DNA of 6,535 bases from an uncultured Eggerthellaceae bacterium (lineage in GTDB: Bacteria; Actinomycetota; Coriobacteriia; Coriobacteriales; Eggerthellaceae), in the NCBI GenBank assembly GCA_934645125.1, contig CAKUDT010000077.1, positions 1 through 6,535 on the forward strand, given 5' to 3'. Positions 1 to 5,972 of this stretch are shown piece by piece; the stretch's first letter is position 1; each line of letters opens with the position of its first letter. The notes beneath the pieces are model-generated. The model did not search any database. It saw only the letters and a list, made by a program, of their open reading frames with translations, and was not told the DNA's origin. The position numbers and the translations under genes are program-made.

Positions 1-10
1 GCAATCGATA

Positions 11-30
11 AAGCGCAGGTAATGGCGCTT
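11..30 (-). terminator. weak terminator-like hairpin downstream of rsmJ
   Basis: AAGCGC (11-16) and GCGCTT (25-30) are perfect reverse complements around an 8-nt loop. Read on the minus strand the stem is followed by TTTAT. It lies about 48 nt past the rsmJ stop, so it could end that transcript, but the stem is short and the T-run poor. Confidence 0.25.
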
Positions 31-77
31 CTAGGCTCTCGTGGGCGCTTGCGAACGCTGGTAAGCTCTCGCGCGCT

Positions 78-803
78 CTAAGGCTCCTTCGGCGCGAACA
101 CCAGGCAGTCATAGCGCACGGCTTTTCCGATGAGGGAATACGATGGCTTGCGCTGTGCCAACCAAGGTCCCTTTGGCGGCCGTTTGATCACGATTTTTCG
201 CGGATGCGCCATGCATGCGGCGTCGAGTAATTCCCGCTCATCGGCGCAAGGCGCCTCGAGCTCGTGGATAAGCTGGAATTTCTTCTTCACCGAGGCACTT
301 TTCGTGCGCGCCGGGAACATGGGGTCAAGCAAAATAACATCGGCGTGCATGGTTCCGCTGGCAAGCGCCGCAATGCTGTCCTCTTTGCGCAGCGTCATGC
401 GCGCCACCAGGGAGGATAACCGTTCATCGCGCGCCGCGCGCGCCAAGCCGTCTTCCAGCAGCGCTGCTATCGTTTTGTCGCGCTCGAACATCACCACAGA
501 AAAACCCGCCGCCGCAAGCAGCAGGGAATCTTCGCCTAAGCCTGCCGTCGCATCGACGACAAGCAGGTCTTCAGCGGGTACGCCTTTGATTTTCGCAGCT
601 TTTACCAGCAGCTCTTGATGCACTTTGTTGGGGTTGATGCGGGCGACCATGCGCGCGAAATCGGCGCGCAACTCCATAGTGCCGTTAGTGAGCGTTAGGC
701 CTTCGGGCAGCTTGACAAGTCGCGGCACATCTTCGCAACAAAGGTCGTTGCTTATACTGCGGCTCTCATCGTTTTTCTTTGTCATGCGGTTTTGTTCGTC
801 CAT
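78..803 (-). CDS. rsmJ: 16S rRNA guanine-N2 methyltransferase, RsmJ-like
   Basis: Class I SAM-dependent methyltransferase resembling RsmJ, which in E. coli methylates N2 of G1516 in the 3' domain of 16S rRNA (cytoplasmic). Numbered from the ATG at 803 (241 aa): SAM-binding motif I VVDATAGLGED at about 82-92, acidic ER at 107-108, the DPMFP motif at 160-164 that replaces the NPPY/F of other N2 methyltransferases, then a Lys-rich SVKKK and a VIKRP strand near the C-terminus. The order and spacing match the RsmJ (SAM_MT/DUF548) family, and length is close to E. coli RsmJ. The start is uncertain: the frame stays open to a TTG at 842, and a second ATG lies at 785; none has a clear Shine-Dalgarno. 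I prefer 803 as the first ATG. It follows the nitroreductase by 94 nt in the same direction, with a strong inverted repeat between them, so it may be transcribed separately or by read-through. Confidence 0.85.
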   Translation of the reverse strand: MDEQNRMTKKNDESRSISNDLCCEDVPRLVKLPEGLTLTNGTMELRADFARMVARINPNKVHQELLVKAAKIKGVPAEDLLVVDATAGLGEDSLLLAAAGFSVVMFERDKTIAALLEDGLARAARDERLSSLVARMTLRKEDSIAALASGTMHADVILLDPMFPARTKSASVKKKFQLIHELEAPCADERELLDAACMAHPRKIVIKRPPKGPWLAQRKPSYSLIGKAVRYDCLVFAPKEP

Positions 804-819
804 GTCAATAAAATGCCTG

Positions 820-868
820 GTTGAGCGCTCGCATAACGGCAAAACGGCCAGCTGCGCGAGCGCTCAAC
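820..868 (-). repeat. perfect 13-bp inverted repeat between nitroreductase gene and rsmJ
   Basis: GTTGAGCGCTCGC (820-832) and GCGAGCGCTCAAC (856-868) are exact reverse complements separated by 23 nt. It begins 30 nt past the nitroreductase stop and ends 16 nt before the preferred rsmJ ATG. On the minus strand the stem is followed by CAGGCATTTTATT, so the nearest T-rich stretch is six bases away: an imperfect intrinsic terminator, an attenuator, or a dyad protein-binding site. Confidence 0.55.
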
Positions 869-897
869 GGGCTATAGGCTCAAAACGCATTCAATTC

Positions 898-1425
898 CTA
901 GCGGATGATGTGCACGTAATCATCCTTGCGCGGAGCCGCCGCAGGCAGCTCGACCGCACGGTAACCCAGCGCACAATGGCCAATGCCTTCGTACTCGCCT
1001 TCGATGCCCCATTCAGCAAGCAACTGTTTTCCGAAGTCAGAGTCGAATTCTTCCTTCGCGCGGTGAATCCAAATGCTGTCAACGCCCAGTGCGTGCGCGG
1101 CGTTCATCAAGTTGCCCATAACCAGGCTGCCGTCGTACACGTGCGTGGGAACATTTTTGTTTGCAAGCACAATGACAATGATGGGGGCACCATAGAAGGG
1201 GTCGAAGTCTGCATCCTTGCCCATAATGCGTGCGTTTTCGGCGGAAATCTTGTCGCGCAGCTCCTTGTTTTCCACAACCACCATCAGCGGCGATTGCTTT
1301 CCCATGCCAGTTGCAGCGTACGTGCCCGCGCGCAGAATGGCCTGCAGCGTTTCCTCCGACACGGCATCGGGTTTGAAATTGCGGCAGCTGCGACGTGTTT
1401 CCAAAACGTTCAAAGTCTCGTTCAT
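898..1425 (-). CDS. nitroreductase family FMN oxidoreductase
   Basis: A 175-aa protein of the nitroreductase superfamily: FMN-dependent, usually homodimeric cytoplasmic enzymes using NAD(P)H to reduce nitro compounds, quinones or flavins. The N-terminal RRSCRNF at 11-17 is the classical RRSxRxF phosphate-binding signature; SEETLQAILRAGTYAATGMG (about 23-42) is the usual first helix and FMN loop; PFYGAPIIVIVLA (about 76-88) is the central strand; GIGHCALGY near residue 150 is the C-terminal flavin-side motif. Length fits the short type of the family. The ATG at 1425 has a good Shine-Dalgarno, AGAAAGGA, 6-7 nt upstream, so the start is well supported. Substrate cannot be told from sequence. The bisphosphatase gene ends about 190 nt upstream, so the gene probably has its own promoter; a TATAAC at 1524-1529 (minus) is a weak -10 candidate without a good -35. 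Confidence 0.88.
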   Translation of the reverse strand: MNETLNVLETRRSCRNFKPDAVSEETLQAILRAGTYAATGMGKQSPLMVVVENKELRDKISAENARIMGKDADFDPFYGAPIIVIVLANKNVPTHVYDGSLVMGNLMNAAHALGVDSIWIHRAKEEFDSDFGKQLLAEWGIEGEYEGIGHCALGYRAVELPAAAPRKDDYVHIIR

Positions 1426-1615
1426 GGTATTCCTTTCTGTTCGTTTTGCGGTGGCTCCCTTGTTGATCCTTCCATCCAGATAAGGGGAAGGCGAAGAGGC
1501 CGCTGTTCTGTCTAACGATTGCTGTTATATCATCTCAATGAAAGTTATTATTGCGCGGCTGTTTCGCGAAAGCGGCTTTATTGCGCAGCTTGCACGTGCG
1601 GCTTTGTGTCGCTCT
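1426..1615. other. intergenic region with 30-bp-spaced direct repeat and palindromes
   Basis: No gene seen. TTATTGCGCGGCT (1548-1560) and TTATTGCGCAGCT (1578-1590) match at 12 of 13 bases exactly 30 bp apart. TTTCGCGAAA (1562-1571) is a perfect 10-bp palindrome lying between them. The region must hold the end of the bisphosphatase transcript and the nitroreductase promoter. I found no convincing intrinsic terminator. Confidence 0.4.
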
Positions 1616-3034
1616 TTACGAAAGCGGCGCCAGCGCGGGTAAATGCGTCACTTCCGGCTCAAGGAAGCTTCCTACGGGCTGGTGCGCGATAAGCGTCCAG
1701 CCGTCCGTGGCTCCCGTGCTCGCGCCTTCACCCGCGGCCTTCGCGCCTGCGCCTTCGCCCGCACCGGCGTCGCCATGCACCAGCGTGAATCCCGCGATGC
1801 CCGATGTTGCCTGGTACGCGCGCGACATGCCGCCGTCAATGACGAGCACGTGCCCGCCGCACTTCACGGCACTTTCCCCGTCCTTCACCTTCACAGGAAC
1901 ATGCCCGCTGACAATGCGGTTCGTGGCAGGGTCAAGCCCGAAGTCATGCAGGATGCCAGCTATGGCATGCTCGTCCTCCATCAGGGAATAGTACGCATTC
2001 TTGCGCTCCTTGCGAATGGCTTTGTCCTCTACGAAATACAGCTCGAATGTGGCCATCTTGCTTTTCGTGAACAGCGGCGAATCTTCGCCCAGCCACAAAT
2101 ACCATAGCAAATCGCGTCCGCGTTTCTGATCCTGCTTGCTTGCATGCAGGTCAAAAGCGGCGCGCACGCACGCGTCAACGGCATCGAACAGCGCGCGACC
2201 TTTCAGCGGACGCCCAAACAGCGACGTTTCTTTTAAGCTGCCATCGGCGTTCAGCGGCACGGCAGCGTGGAACAGCAGCGCGCCATTTGCCACGGTGTAC
2301 AGGCTGCCCGCATCAAGGAACAGCGCAATGTGGCGCTGCAGGCGCTTCGAGCTCAAGAATGCGTCCACCAGGCTTTCCATGACTTTCTCTTCTTCGGCAG
2401 TCATGCGGTACGGATCTGCGGGATCGATGGTGGGGAAATTCAGGTCCAGCATGGGGTAGCGGGACCCTTCGATCTCTACATCTCCCGCCTTGAAATCGAT
2501 ATGATGCAGCAAGTTTCTCCTGGTCAAATCGAAATCGGGATTTTCGGTGCTATGCACGTATTCAGCTTTGAATTGGATGATGGCGATTGCTTTCTGGATG
2601 CGCGCAATCTCGTGGCGCACCTCGGCGGGGTAGTCGCTTGTGCCTTTCGGGATGAACAGCGTGCAGGGGTCTTCGCCGTACACGTTGTTCGCAAAGGCTC
2701 GCAGCGCGCTCAAATCAATGCCATACGTTTCCTCCAAAAGCGGCAAGTTGTTGTAGCGCGCGCAAATGCGCACCACATTTGCCACGCAGCCGCGCTGGCC
2801 CAGACTGGCACCCATCCACACAATGTCGTGGTTGCCCCACTGGATATCAAGGTTCGGTTCGTCCATGAGCGCTTCCACCACGGCATCGGGCGCGGGGCCG
2901 CGATCGTATACGTCGCCAATAACGTGCAGTTTGTCGTAGCCGCCCGAGCTTGCCAGCGCGCTTGCGGCTTTCAAGTTGCTTATGAACTGGTCGTATTCGC
3001 CATGAATGTCGGAAATGAAGAATTCCGTTGCCAT
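1616..3034 (-). CDS. fbp: fructose-1,6-bisphosphatase class III, compact form
   Basis: Hydrolyses fructose 1,6-bisphosphate to fructose 6-phosphate in gluconeogenesis; class III enzymes are Mn-dependent members of the calcineurin-like metallophosphoesterase fold. Metal-site motifs are intact: SDIHGEY (D9, H11), GDVYDRG (D41, D44), WGNHD (N68, H69) and GHVPV (H378). QWGNHDIVWMGA, NNLPLLEETYGI and VIDGGMSRAYQATSGIAG are strongly class III. At 472 aa it is far shorter than Bacillus subtilis Fbp (about 670): recalled against that protein it lacks the N-terminal extension (about 65 residues), roughly 120 residues between HGEY and GDVYDRG, and the C-terminal tail. A Gly/Ala/Glu-rich stretch at about 422-445 interrupts the last conserved block. 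I chose the ATG at 3034, with AAAGGA 6 nt upstream; the TTG just before it is less likely. Other frames past the stop do not encode the missing tail, so I see no frameshift. Confidence 0.9.
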   Translation of the reverse strand: MATEFFISDIHGEYDQFISNLKAASALASSGGYDKLHVIGDVYDRGPAPDAVVEALMDEPNLDIQWGNHDIVWMGASLGQRGCVANVVRICARYNNLPLLEETYGIDLSALRAFANNVYGEDPCTLFIPKGTSDYPAEVRHEIARIQKAIAIIQFKAEYVHSTENPDFDLTRRNLLHHIDFKAGDVEIEGSRYPMLDLNFPTIDPADPYRMTAEEEKVMESLVDAFLSSKRLQRHIALFLDAGSLYTVANGALLFHAAVPLNADGSLKETSLFGRPLKGRALFDAVDACVRAAFDLHASKQDQKRGRDLLWYLWLGEDSPLFTKSKMATFELYFVEDKAIRKERKNAYYSLMEDEHAIAGILHDFGLDPATNRIVSGHVPVKVKDGESAVKCGGHVLVIDGGMSRAYQATSGIAGFTLVHGDAGAGEGAGAKAAGEGASTGATDGWTLIAHQPVGSFLEPEVTHLPALAPLS

Positions 3035-3444
3035 CAAAGGTCCTTTCGTGTGCCGAGCGCTGCGTTGCCGTACGCTGCCCTGCGTTGCCCTACGCCACCT
3101 GCGCGCGCCTTATTGCCGTGCGGTTCTGCTGCCGCTCTGTGCAATCGTGCACGGCCGCGTTGTTGCGTGGCGCTTTTTTATGCGTTGCCGCGCGAGCGAG
3201 CGTTGACGAGTGCGCTGCGGCAAGCTTGTTCTTTGCTTTGTGCTCATTGTACAAAGGTTTTGCGTCGTCCTATCTGCTTTTTGCCAAAAAACGGACGATG
3301 TGAAACAAAAAAGAGAGAGAATACGTAGTCGCGTCTGGCGCAGCGCCCTGCGCACCAGCGAAGGCGGGCGTGAAGACGCGTGAAGACGCGCGGAAAAGCA
3401 GCGGGAAACCGCGAAGGATTCAAGAAGGGAAGCAAAAAACGAAG
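3035..3444. promoter_or_regulatory. divergent intergenic region between fbp and fluC pair
   Basis: About 400 nt without a convincing gene, GC-rich on the left and AT-richer at 3240-3330. It should hold both divergent promoters. Candidates share the palindrome TTGTACAA (3247-3254): on plus, TTGTAC (3247-3252), 18 nt, TATCTG (3271-3276); on minus, a -10 TACAAT (3246-3251) without a good -35. Both are weak. The 9-mer TGCGTTGCC occurs exactly at 3061, 3081 and 3181. A purine-rich run lies at 3303-3321, and a 10-bp tandem duplication (GTGAAGACGC) at 3370-3389. No fluoride riboswitch is recognisable. Confidence 0.35.
3154..3179 (+). terminator. intrinsic terminator-like hairpin with T6, no obvious plus-strand gene upstream
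   Basis: GCCGCG (3154-3159) pairs with CGTGGC (3166-3171), with one G-T wobble, around TTGTTG. Two bases later there is a run of six T (3174-3179). The shape is that of a plus-strand Rho-independent terminator, yet fbp upstream lies on the minus strand. Confidence 0.35.
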
Positions 3445-4032
3445 ATGTCGATGCAGGAACAAAGCGACCAAACCGCGTGTGGACAGCGTTCTTGCAGCCA
3501 GAGCTCTTGCAGCAAAAGTACGTGCAATGGCTCTTCGCAATCGCGATTTTCAAGCGCACTTGCGCAATGGGAAGCGTCCAGCAACGGACAGTTTTTCTTC
3601 GTTTTGGCGCTTGCGGGTTTTTGCGGCGCGCTTCTTCGTTTCTTCATGCAGAGCCTGCCCCTGCCGTGGGTGGATGGTTTTCCCCTTTCGACGATTGTAG
3701 TGAACACGCTGGGTTCATTTCTTATTGTTGTCGTCTTTTGTGCTAGCCAGCGTGCTCATTTGTTGTCTTCGGCGCTGGTGAAGGTGATCAATCGGGGATT
3801 TCTTGGCGCATTTACCACGCTGAGCGCCGTTTGCGTTGATGCCGATGAACTGCTTGCTTCCGGAAACGATTTGGGCGCATTTCTTTATATTGCGTTGACG
3901 TTTGTGCTGTCGTTTGGCGCAGCGCTTGCGGCTATGCGAATCTTCAGCGCGCAAGAGGCGCGTTCTGCGCAAGATGCGTCTGCATCTGACGGGTTGTGTG
4001 CGCCTCTCACGAAGTCGGGTGAGCGCCTGTGA
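3445..4032 (+). CDS. fluC: Fluc-type fluoride channel subunit (CrcB/FluC), first of pair
   Basis: Four-helix membrane subunit of the Fluc (CrcB) family, which exports F- passively through dimeric double-barrelled channels. From the ATG at 3445 (195 aa): cytoplasmic N-tail 1-48; TM1 about 49-68 with GFCGALLRF (R65); TM2 about 80-100 with STIVVNTLGSF (pore Asn N87); TM3 about 108-135 with GFLGAFTTLSAV, the broken-helix segment that binds the central Na+; TM4 about 144-166; hydrophilic tail. The family's TTFSTF phenylalanines are L126 and V129 here. The N-tail carries C12, C17, C22 and C27 in an exact C-x4-C repeat. The start is uncertain: the frame opens at GTG 3370, inside a 10-bp tandem repeat, while AGAAGGGAAG (3423-3432) lies rather far from ATG 3445. 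The next subunit overlaps by 4 nt, so the two are surely co-expressed and probably form a heterodimer. Confidence 0.85.
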   Translation: MSMQEQSDQTACGQRSCSQSSCSKSTCNGSSQSRFSSALAQWEASSNGQFFFVLALAGFCGALLRFFMQSLPLPWVDGFPLSTIVVNTLGSFLIVVVFCASQRAHLLSSALVKVINRGFLGAFTTLSAVCVDADELLASGNDLGAFLYIALTFVLSFGAALAAMRIFSAQEARSAQDASASDGLCAPLTKSGERL

Positions 4033-4472
4033 GTAGCTTGCTTTTAGCGTTATGCGTTGGTTTGGGTGGCGCCGGTGGTGCGGTGTGCCGGTCGTATGCT
4101 CTTGATGCTATCGATGCTGTGCTTGCGAAACGGAAGTTCGTGCACCAAACGCCGATTTGTTTCGACCGCATTTGCTCGTGGCTTCCCGTGGCGGTTCTTT
4201 TAGTGAACGCGGCGGCTTGCTTTCTTGCGGGCGTTTTCGGAGGACTTGGCGTTCAAGGATGCGCCCAGGCTTTTTTGCTCGCAGGATTCTGCGGAGGATT
4301 TTCCACCTTGTCCACAGTTAACCTTGATGCAGCGTGTCTTTTCTCGGGCCAGGTTAACGGTGCAGGTCAATCGACACTTGTTACTGGTCGTGCCCATGCG
4401 GCACTCTATCTTTTCGCGACGTATGCCGTAGCGCTTGGCGCCGCAGCTCTGGGCTTGTTCCTTACCCTTTAG
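4029..4472 (+). CDS. fluC: Fluc-type fluoride channel subunit (CrcB/FluC), second of pair
   Basis: A 147-aa second Fluc subunit, close to the usual family length of about 120-130 plus a longer loop. TM1 about 3-23 with GGAGGAVCRSY (R21); a hydrophilic loop 32-50; TM2 about 51-72 with LLVNAAACFLAG (N60); TM3 about 78-105 with GFCGGFSTLSTVNLD; TM4 about 122-146. As in its partner, the two pore aromatic positions of TTFSTF are non-aromatic (L94, V97). It starts with GTG at 4029, whose last bases form the TGA stop of the first subunit (GTGA), a typical translational coupling; the purine-rich GGGTGAG just upstream may serve as ribosome binding site. Fused or paired dissimilar Fluc subunits are known in Gram-positive bacteria and assemble as antiparallel heterodimers. 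No strong terminator follows. Confidence 0.87.
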   Translation: MSSLLLALCVGLGGAGGAVCRSYALDAIDAVLAKRKFVHQTPICFDRICSWLPVAVLLVNAAACFLAGVFGGLGVQGCAQAFLLAGFCGGFSTLSTVNLDAACLFSGQVNGAGQSTLVTGRAHAALYLFATYAVALGAAALGLFLTL

Positions 4473-4697
4473 CCCCGTTGCTTGTTGTCAAATTACCCCA
4501 CCTTTTGTCAACATTTTCAGGCATTTCAGCGCGCTTGCGCCGCTTTCATCGCCGCCGCTCTTGCCGATGGCGTTGCTGCGGACGGCTCCGGCTCCCATTT
4601 CGCTCATGTTGTTAAAAAATGACTCCAAAATTCGAAGTTGAATAAGGTTGGAAGTAGGTCAGGGGTGCAAATTGAGGCGATCTGCACTGGGCGTGCG
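4473..4697. other. intergenic region after fluC pair, with doubtful 39-aa minus-strand ORF
   Basis: No recognised gene. A minus-strand ORF of 39 codons (4607 down to 4488, ATG to TGA) begins within the left arm of the outer inverted repeat and lacks a ribosome binding site; I do not recognise it. TTGTCAA occurs twice near 4484-4510. CGGA-CGGC-TCCG (4579-4590) is a small hairpin. The 3' part is the left arm of the outer inverted repeat. Confidence 0.3.
4605..4675 (+). repeat. left arm of outer diverged inverted repeat
   Basis: This 71-nt stretch matches the reverse complement of 6119-6189 at about 48 of 71 positions without gaps. The best blocks are CATGTTGTT at the outer end, AAATTCGAAGTTGA, GAAGTAGGT and a final AAATTGA. 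Removing the insertion sequence leaves the two arms about 95 nt apart, so they look like terminal repeats of an older palindromic element or two opposed copies of a dispersed repeat. Confidence 0.55.
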
Positions 4698-4705
4698 CTC
4701 TATGC
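4698..4705. repeat. left target site duplication of the IS
   Basis: CTCTATGC, repeated exactly at 6046-6053, directly abutting the IS end. Eight to nine bp is the usual duplication of the IS256 family. Confidence 0.85.
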
Positions 4706-4744
4706 GATCGCGTGCCGAACGTTGGTGTCGCAAACCACTTTGAG
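4706..4744 (+). repeat. left terminal inverted repeat of the IS
   Basis: Aligns without gaps to the reverse complement of 6007-6045 with 29 of 39 identical; shared blocks are GCGTGCCGA, GTTGGTGTC, CAA and TTTG. The outermost base is G at both ends. Confidence 0.88.
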
Positions 4745-4755
4745 AAAGAAGTGGT
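4734..4755 (+). promoter_or_regulatory. hairpin at inner edge of left IS end
   Basis: ACCACTT (4734-4740) and AAGTGGT (4749-4755) form a perfect 7-bp stem with an 8-nt loop. It overlaps the inner edge of the terminal repeat and the transposase -35 box. A transcript entering from outside would contain it; one from the internal promoter would not. Confidence 0.5.
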
Positions 4756-4768
4756 CATCGCCTAGAAT
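4740..4768 (+). promoter_or_regulatory. transposase promoter
   Basis: TTGAGA (4740-4745), 17-nt spacer, TAGAAT (4763-4768): a good sigma70-type match with optimal spacing. Transcription would start near 4775, giving a leader of about 40 nt with AGAAAGGA at 4796-4803 ahead of the ATG at 4814. Confidence 0.6.
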
Positions 4769-4813
4769 CGCATTTTGCGGAATGTCCGATTCACGAGAAA
4801 GGAAATGACCACC

Positions 4814-5938
4814 ATGGACACTTTACAGGAAAACGAGCTTCTGCGGAACCTGCCGTTCAGGGACGACGGCACGATGGACCTGATGGAGCTGGGGAGGCGC
4901 CAGCTCGAGTCGATGGTCAACCAGATAATGGACTGGCAGGCCGACGAGCTGTGCGGCGAGGGAAACCGCAGGAACGGCTACCGCGAGCGCGGGCTGCTCA
5001 CGCCCTTCGGCGAGATCGTCCTGCGCATCCCCAAGCTGCGCGAGGGCACGTACTTCCCGTCGCGCATCTCGCGCATGACCTCCGAGCTCGACGAGGAGGT
5101 GTCGGCGCTCAACGCGCGGCGCTTCGAGGGCGCCTCCTTCCCGTACCTGTGGCTGGACGCGACCTACCTGAACTGCCGCGACGAGGGCCACGTGCAGTCC
5201 AAGGGCGTCGTCACGGCCATCGCGTGCGACTCGGGCGGGCTGCGCCAGTTCGTGGGCTTCGGCGTCGTGGACACCGAGTCGGCGGCCTCCTGGAAGGCGT
5301 TCCTGCGCGACCTGCGCAAGCGGGGGGTGACGGACGTGAGGTGCGTCGTCTCGGACGACCACGAGGGCCTCGTGCAGGCGATCGCGGAGATCTACCAGGG
5401 GGCCGCCTGGCAGCGCTGCATCGTCCACCTCGAGCGCAACGTGGCGGGATGGTTCACGAGGAAGGAGGACAAGGCGGTGGCCGTCGCGGCGATGAAGGCG
5501 GTGTTCGCGGAGCGCGATCCGCAGTTCGTTCGCGCGGCCTACCGCGTGGCGGCCGAAAGGCTCGCCGAGATGAAGCCGCGCGCCGGCGAGCTTCTGGAGG
5601 ACGCGGAGGCGGACGCGTTGGCCTACCTCGACTTCCCCCGCGAGCACCACATCAGGCTGCGGACCAACAACGTGCAGGAGCGCGCCAACGAGGAGATAAA
5701 GCGCAGGACGAGGGTGGTCGGCGTGTTCCCCTCGGCTGAATCCATGATGCGGCTGGTCGGCTCGGTGCTCATCGACGTGAACGAGGAATGGCTGGGGATG
5801 AACTACCTGGACATGGCGCCGTTGAGGGACGCCGCCAAGATCGAGTCGGGCGCCGAGCCGATACCGAGGGAGATCCAGGAGAAGGCGAGGATATACGTGA
5901 TGGCGGCGATAGACGAGAAGTTGAAGAAAGCGGCGTGA
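4814..5938 (+). CDS. IS256-family transposase, probably internally shortened
   Basis: DDE/Mutator-type transposase of 374 aa that would catalyse excision and insertion of the surrounding element. Catalytic residues are all visible: D115 in YLWLDATY, D181 in VVSDDHEGL, E289 in NNVQERANEEIKRRT; the family's C-x2-H signature is C202/H205 in QRCIVH. The C-terminal VVGVFPSAESMMRLVG block is intact. The N-terminal region (MELGRRQLESMVNQIMDWQA, then RNGYRERGL and IPKLREGTYFP) is also typical. At S83/R84 the protein jumps from GTYFPS to SRMTSELDEEV; relatives have about 45-50 more residues here, including the GVSTRKV...SKSxVSR stretch thought to be a helix-turn-helix. The reading frame is kept. The ATG at 4814 is chosen because AGAAAGGA lies 10 nt upstream; the ATG at 4805 is too close to it. 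Confidence 0.88.
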   Translation: MDTLQENELLRNLPFRDDGTMDLMELGRRQLESMVNQIMDWQADELCGEGNRRNGYRERGLLTPFGEIVLRIPKLREGTYFPSRISRMTSELDEEVSALNARRFEGASFPYLWLDATYLNCRDEGHVQSKGVVTAIACDSGGLRQFVGFGVVDTESAASWKAFLRDLRKRGVTDVRCVVSDDHEGLVQAIAEIYQGAAWQRCIVHLERNVAGWFTRKEDKAVAVAAMKAVFAERDPQFVRAAYRVAAERLAEMKPRAGELLEDAEADALAYLDFPREHHIRLRTNNVQERANEEIKRRTRVVGVFPSAESMMRLVGSVLIDVNEEWLGMNYLDMAPLRDAAKIESGAEPIPREIQEKARIYVMAAIDEKLKKAA

Positions 5939-5972
5939 TGATGGTGTAGAATACGATTGATTCCAAGCGATG

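Noticed and set aside
625..1515. 296-codon plus-strand open frame across rsmJ and nitroreductase
   Set aside because: Crosses two well-supported minus-strand genes and a gap; low-complexity shadow.
1426..1615. Frameshifted C-terminal tail of the bisphosphatase
   Set aside because: Translating past the stop in the other frames gives nothing like the Bacillus Fbp tail, so the protein seems naturally short.
2267..3328. 353-codon plus-strand open frame across fbp
   Set aside because: Antisense shadow of the class III bisphosphatase; no ribosome binding site and no family resemblance.
3200..3445. Fluoride (crcB) riboswitch upstream of the fluC pair
   Set aside because: I looked for the conserved GGCGAUGG...CGCC start and the CUGAUG-type 3' half. 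ACGGACGATG at 3291-3300 is the nearest match but lacks the pairing partners. A covariance-model search would decide.
3006..3559. Small ORFs in the fbp-fluC gap on both strands
   Set aside because: Cys/Arg/Ser-rich shadows in GC-rich repeats without ribosome binding sites.
4823..5650. Long open frames overlapping the transposase (275 codons minus, 262 codons plus in another frame)
   Set aside because: Arg/Ala/Gly/Leu-rich shadows from GC-rich coding DNA; the IS256 transposase frame is certain.
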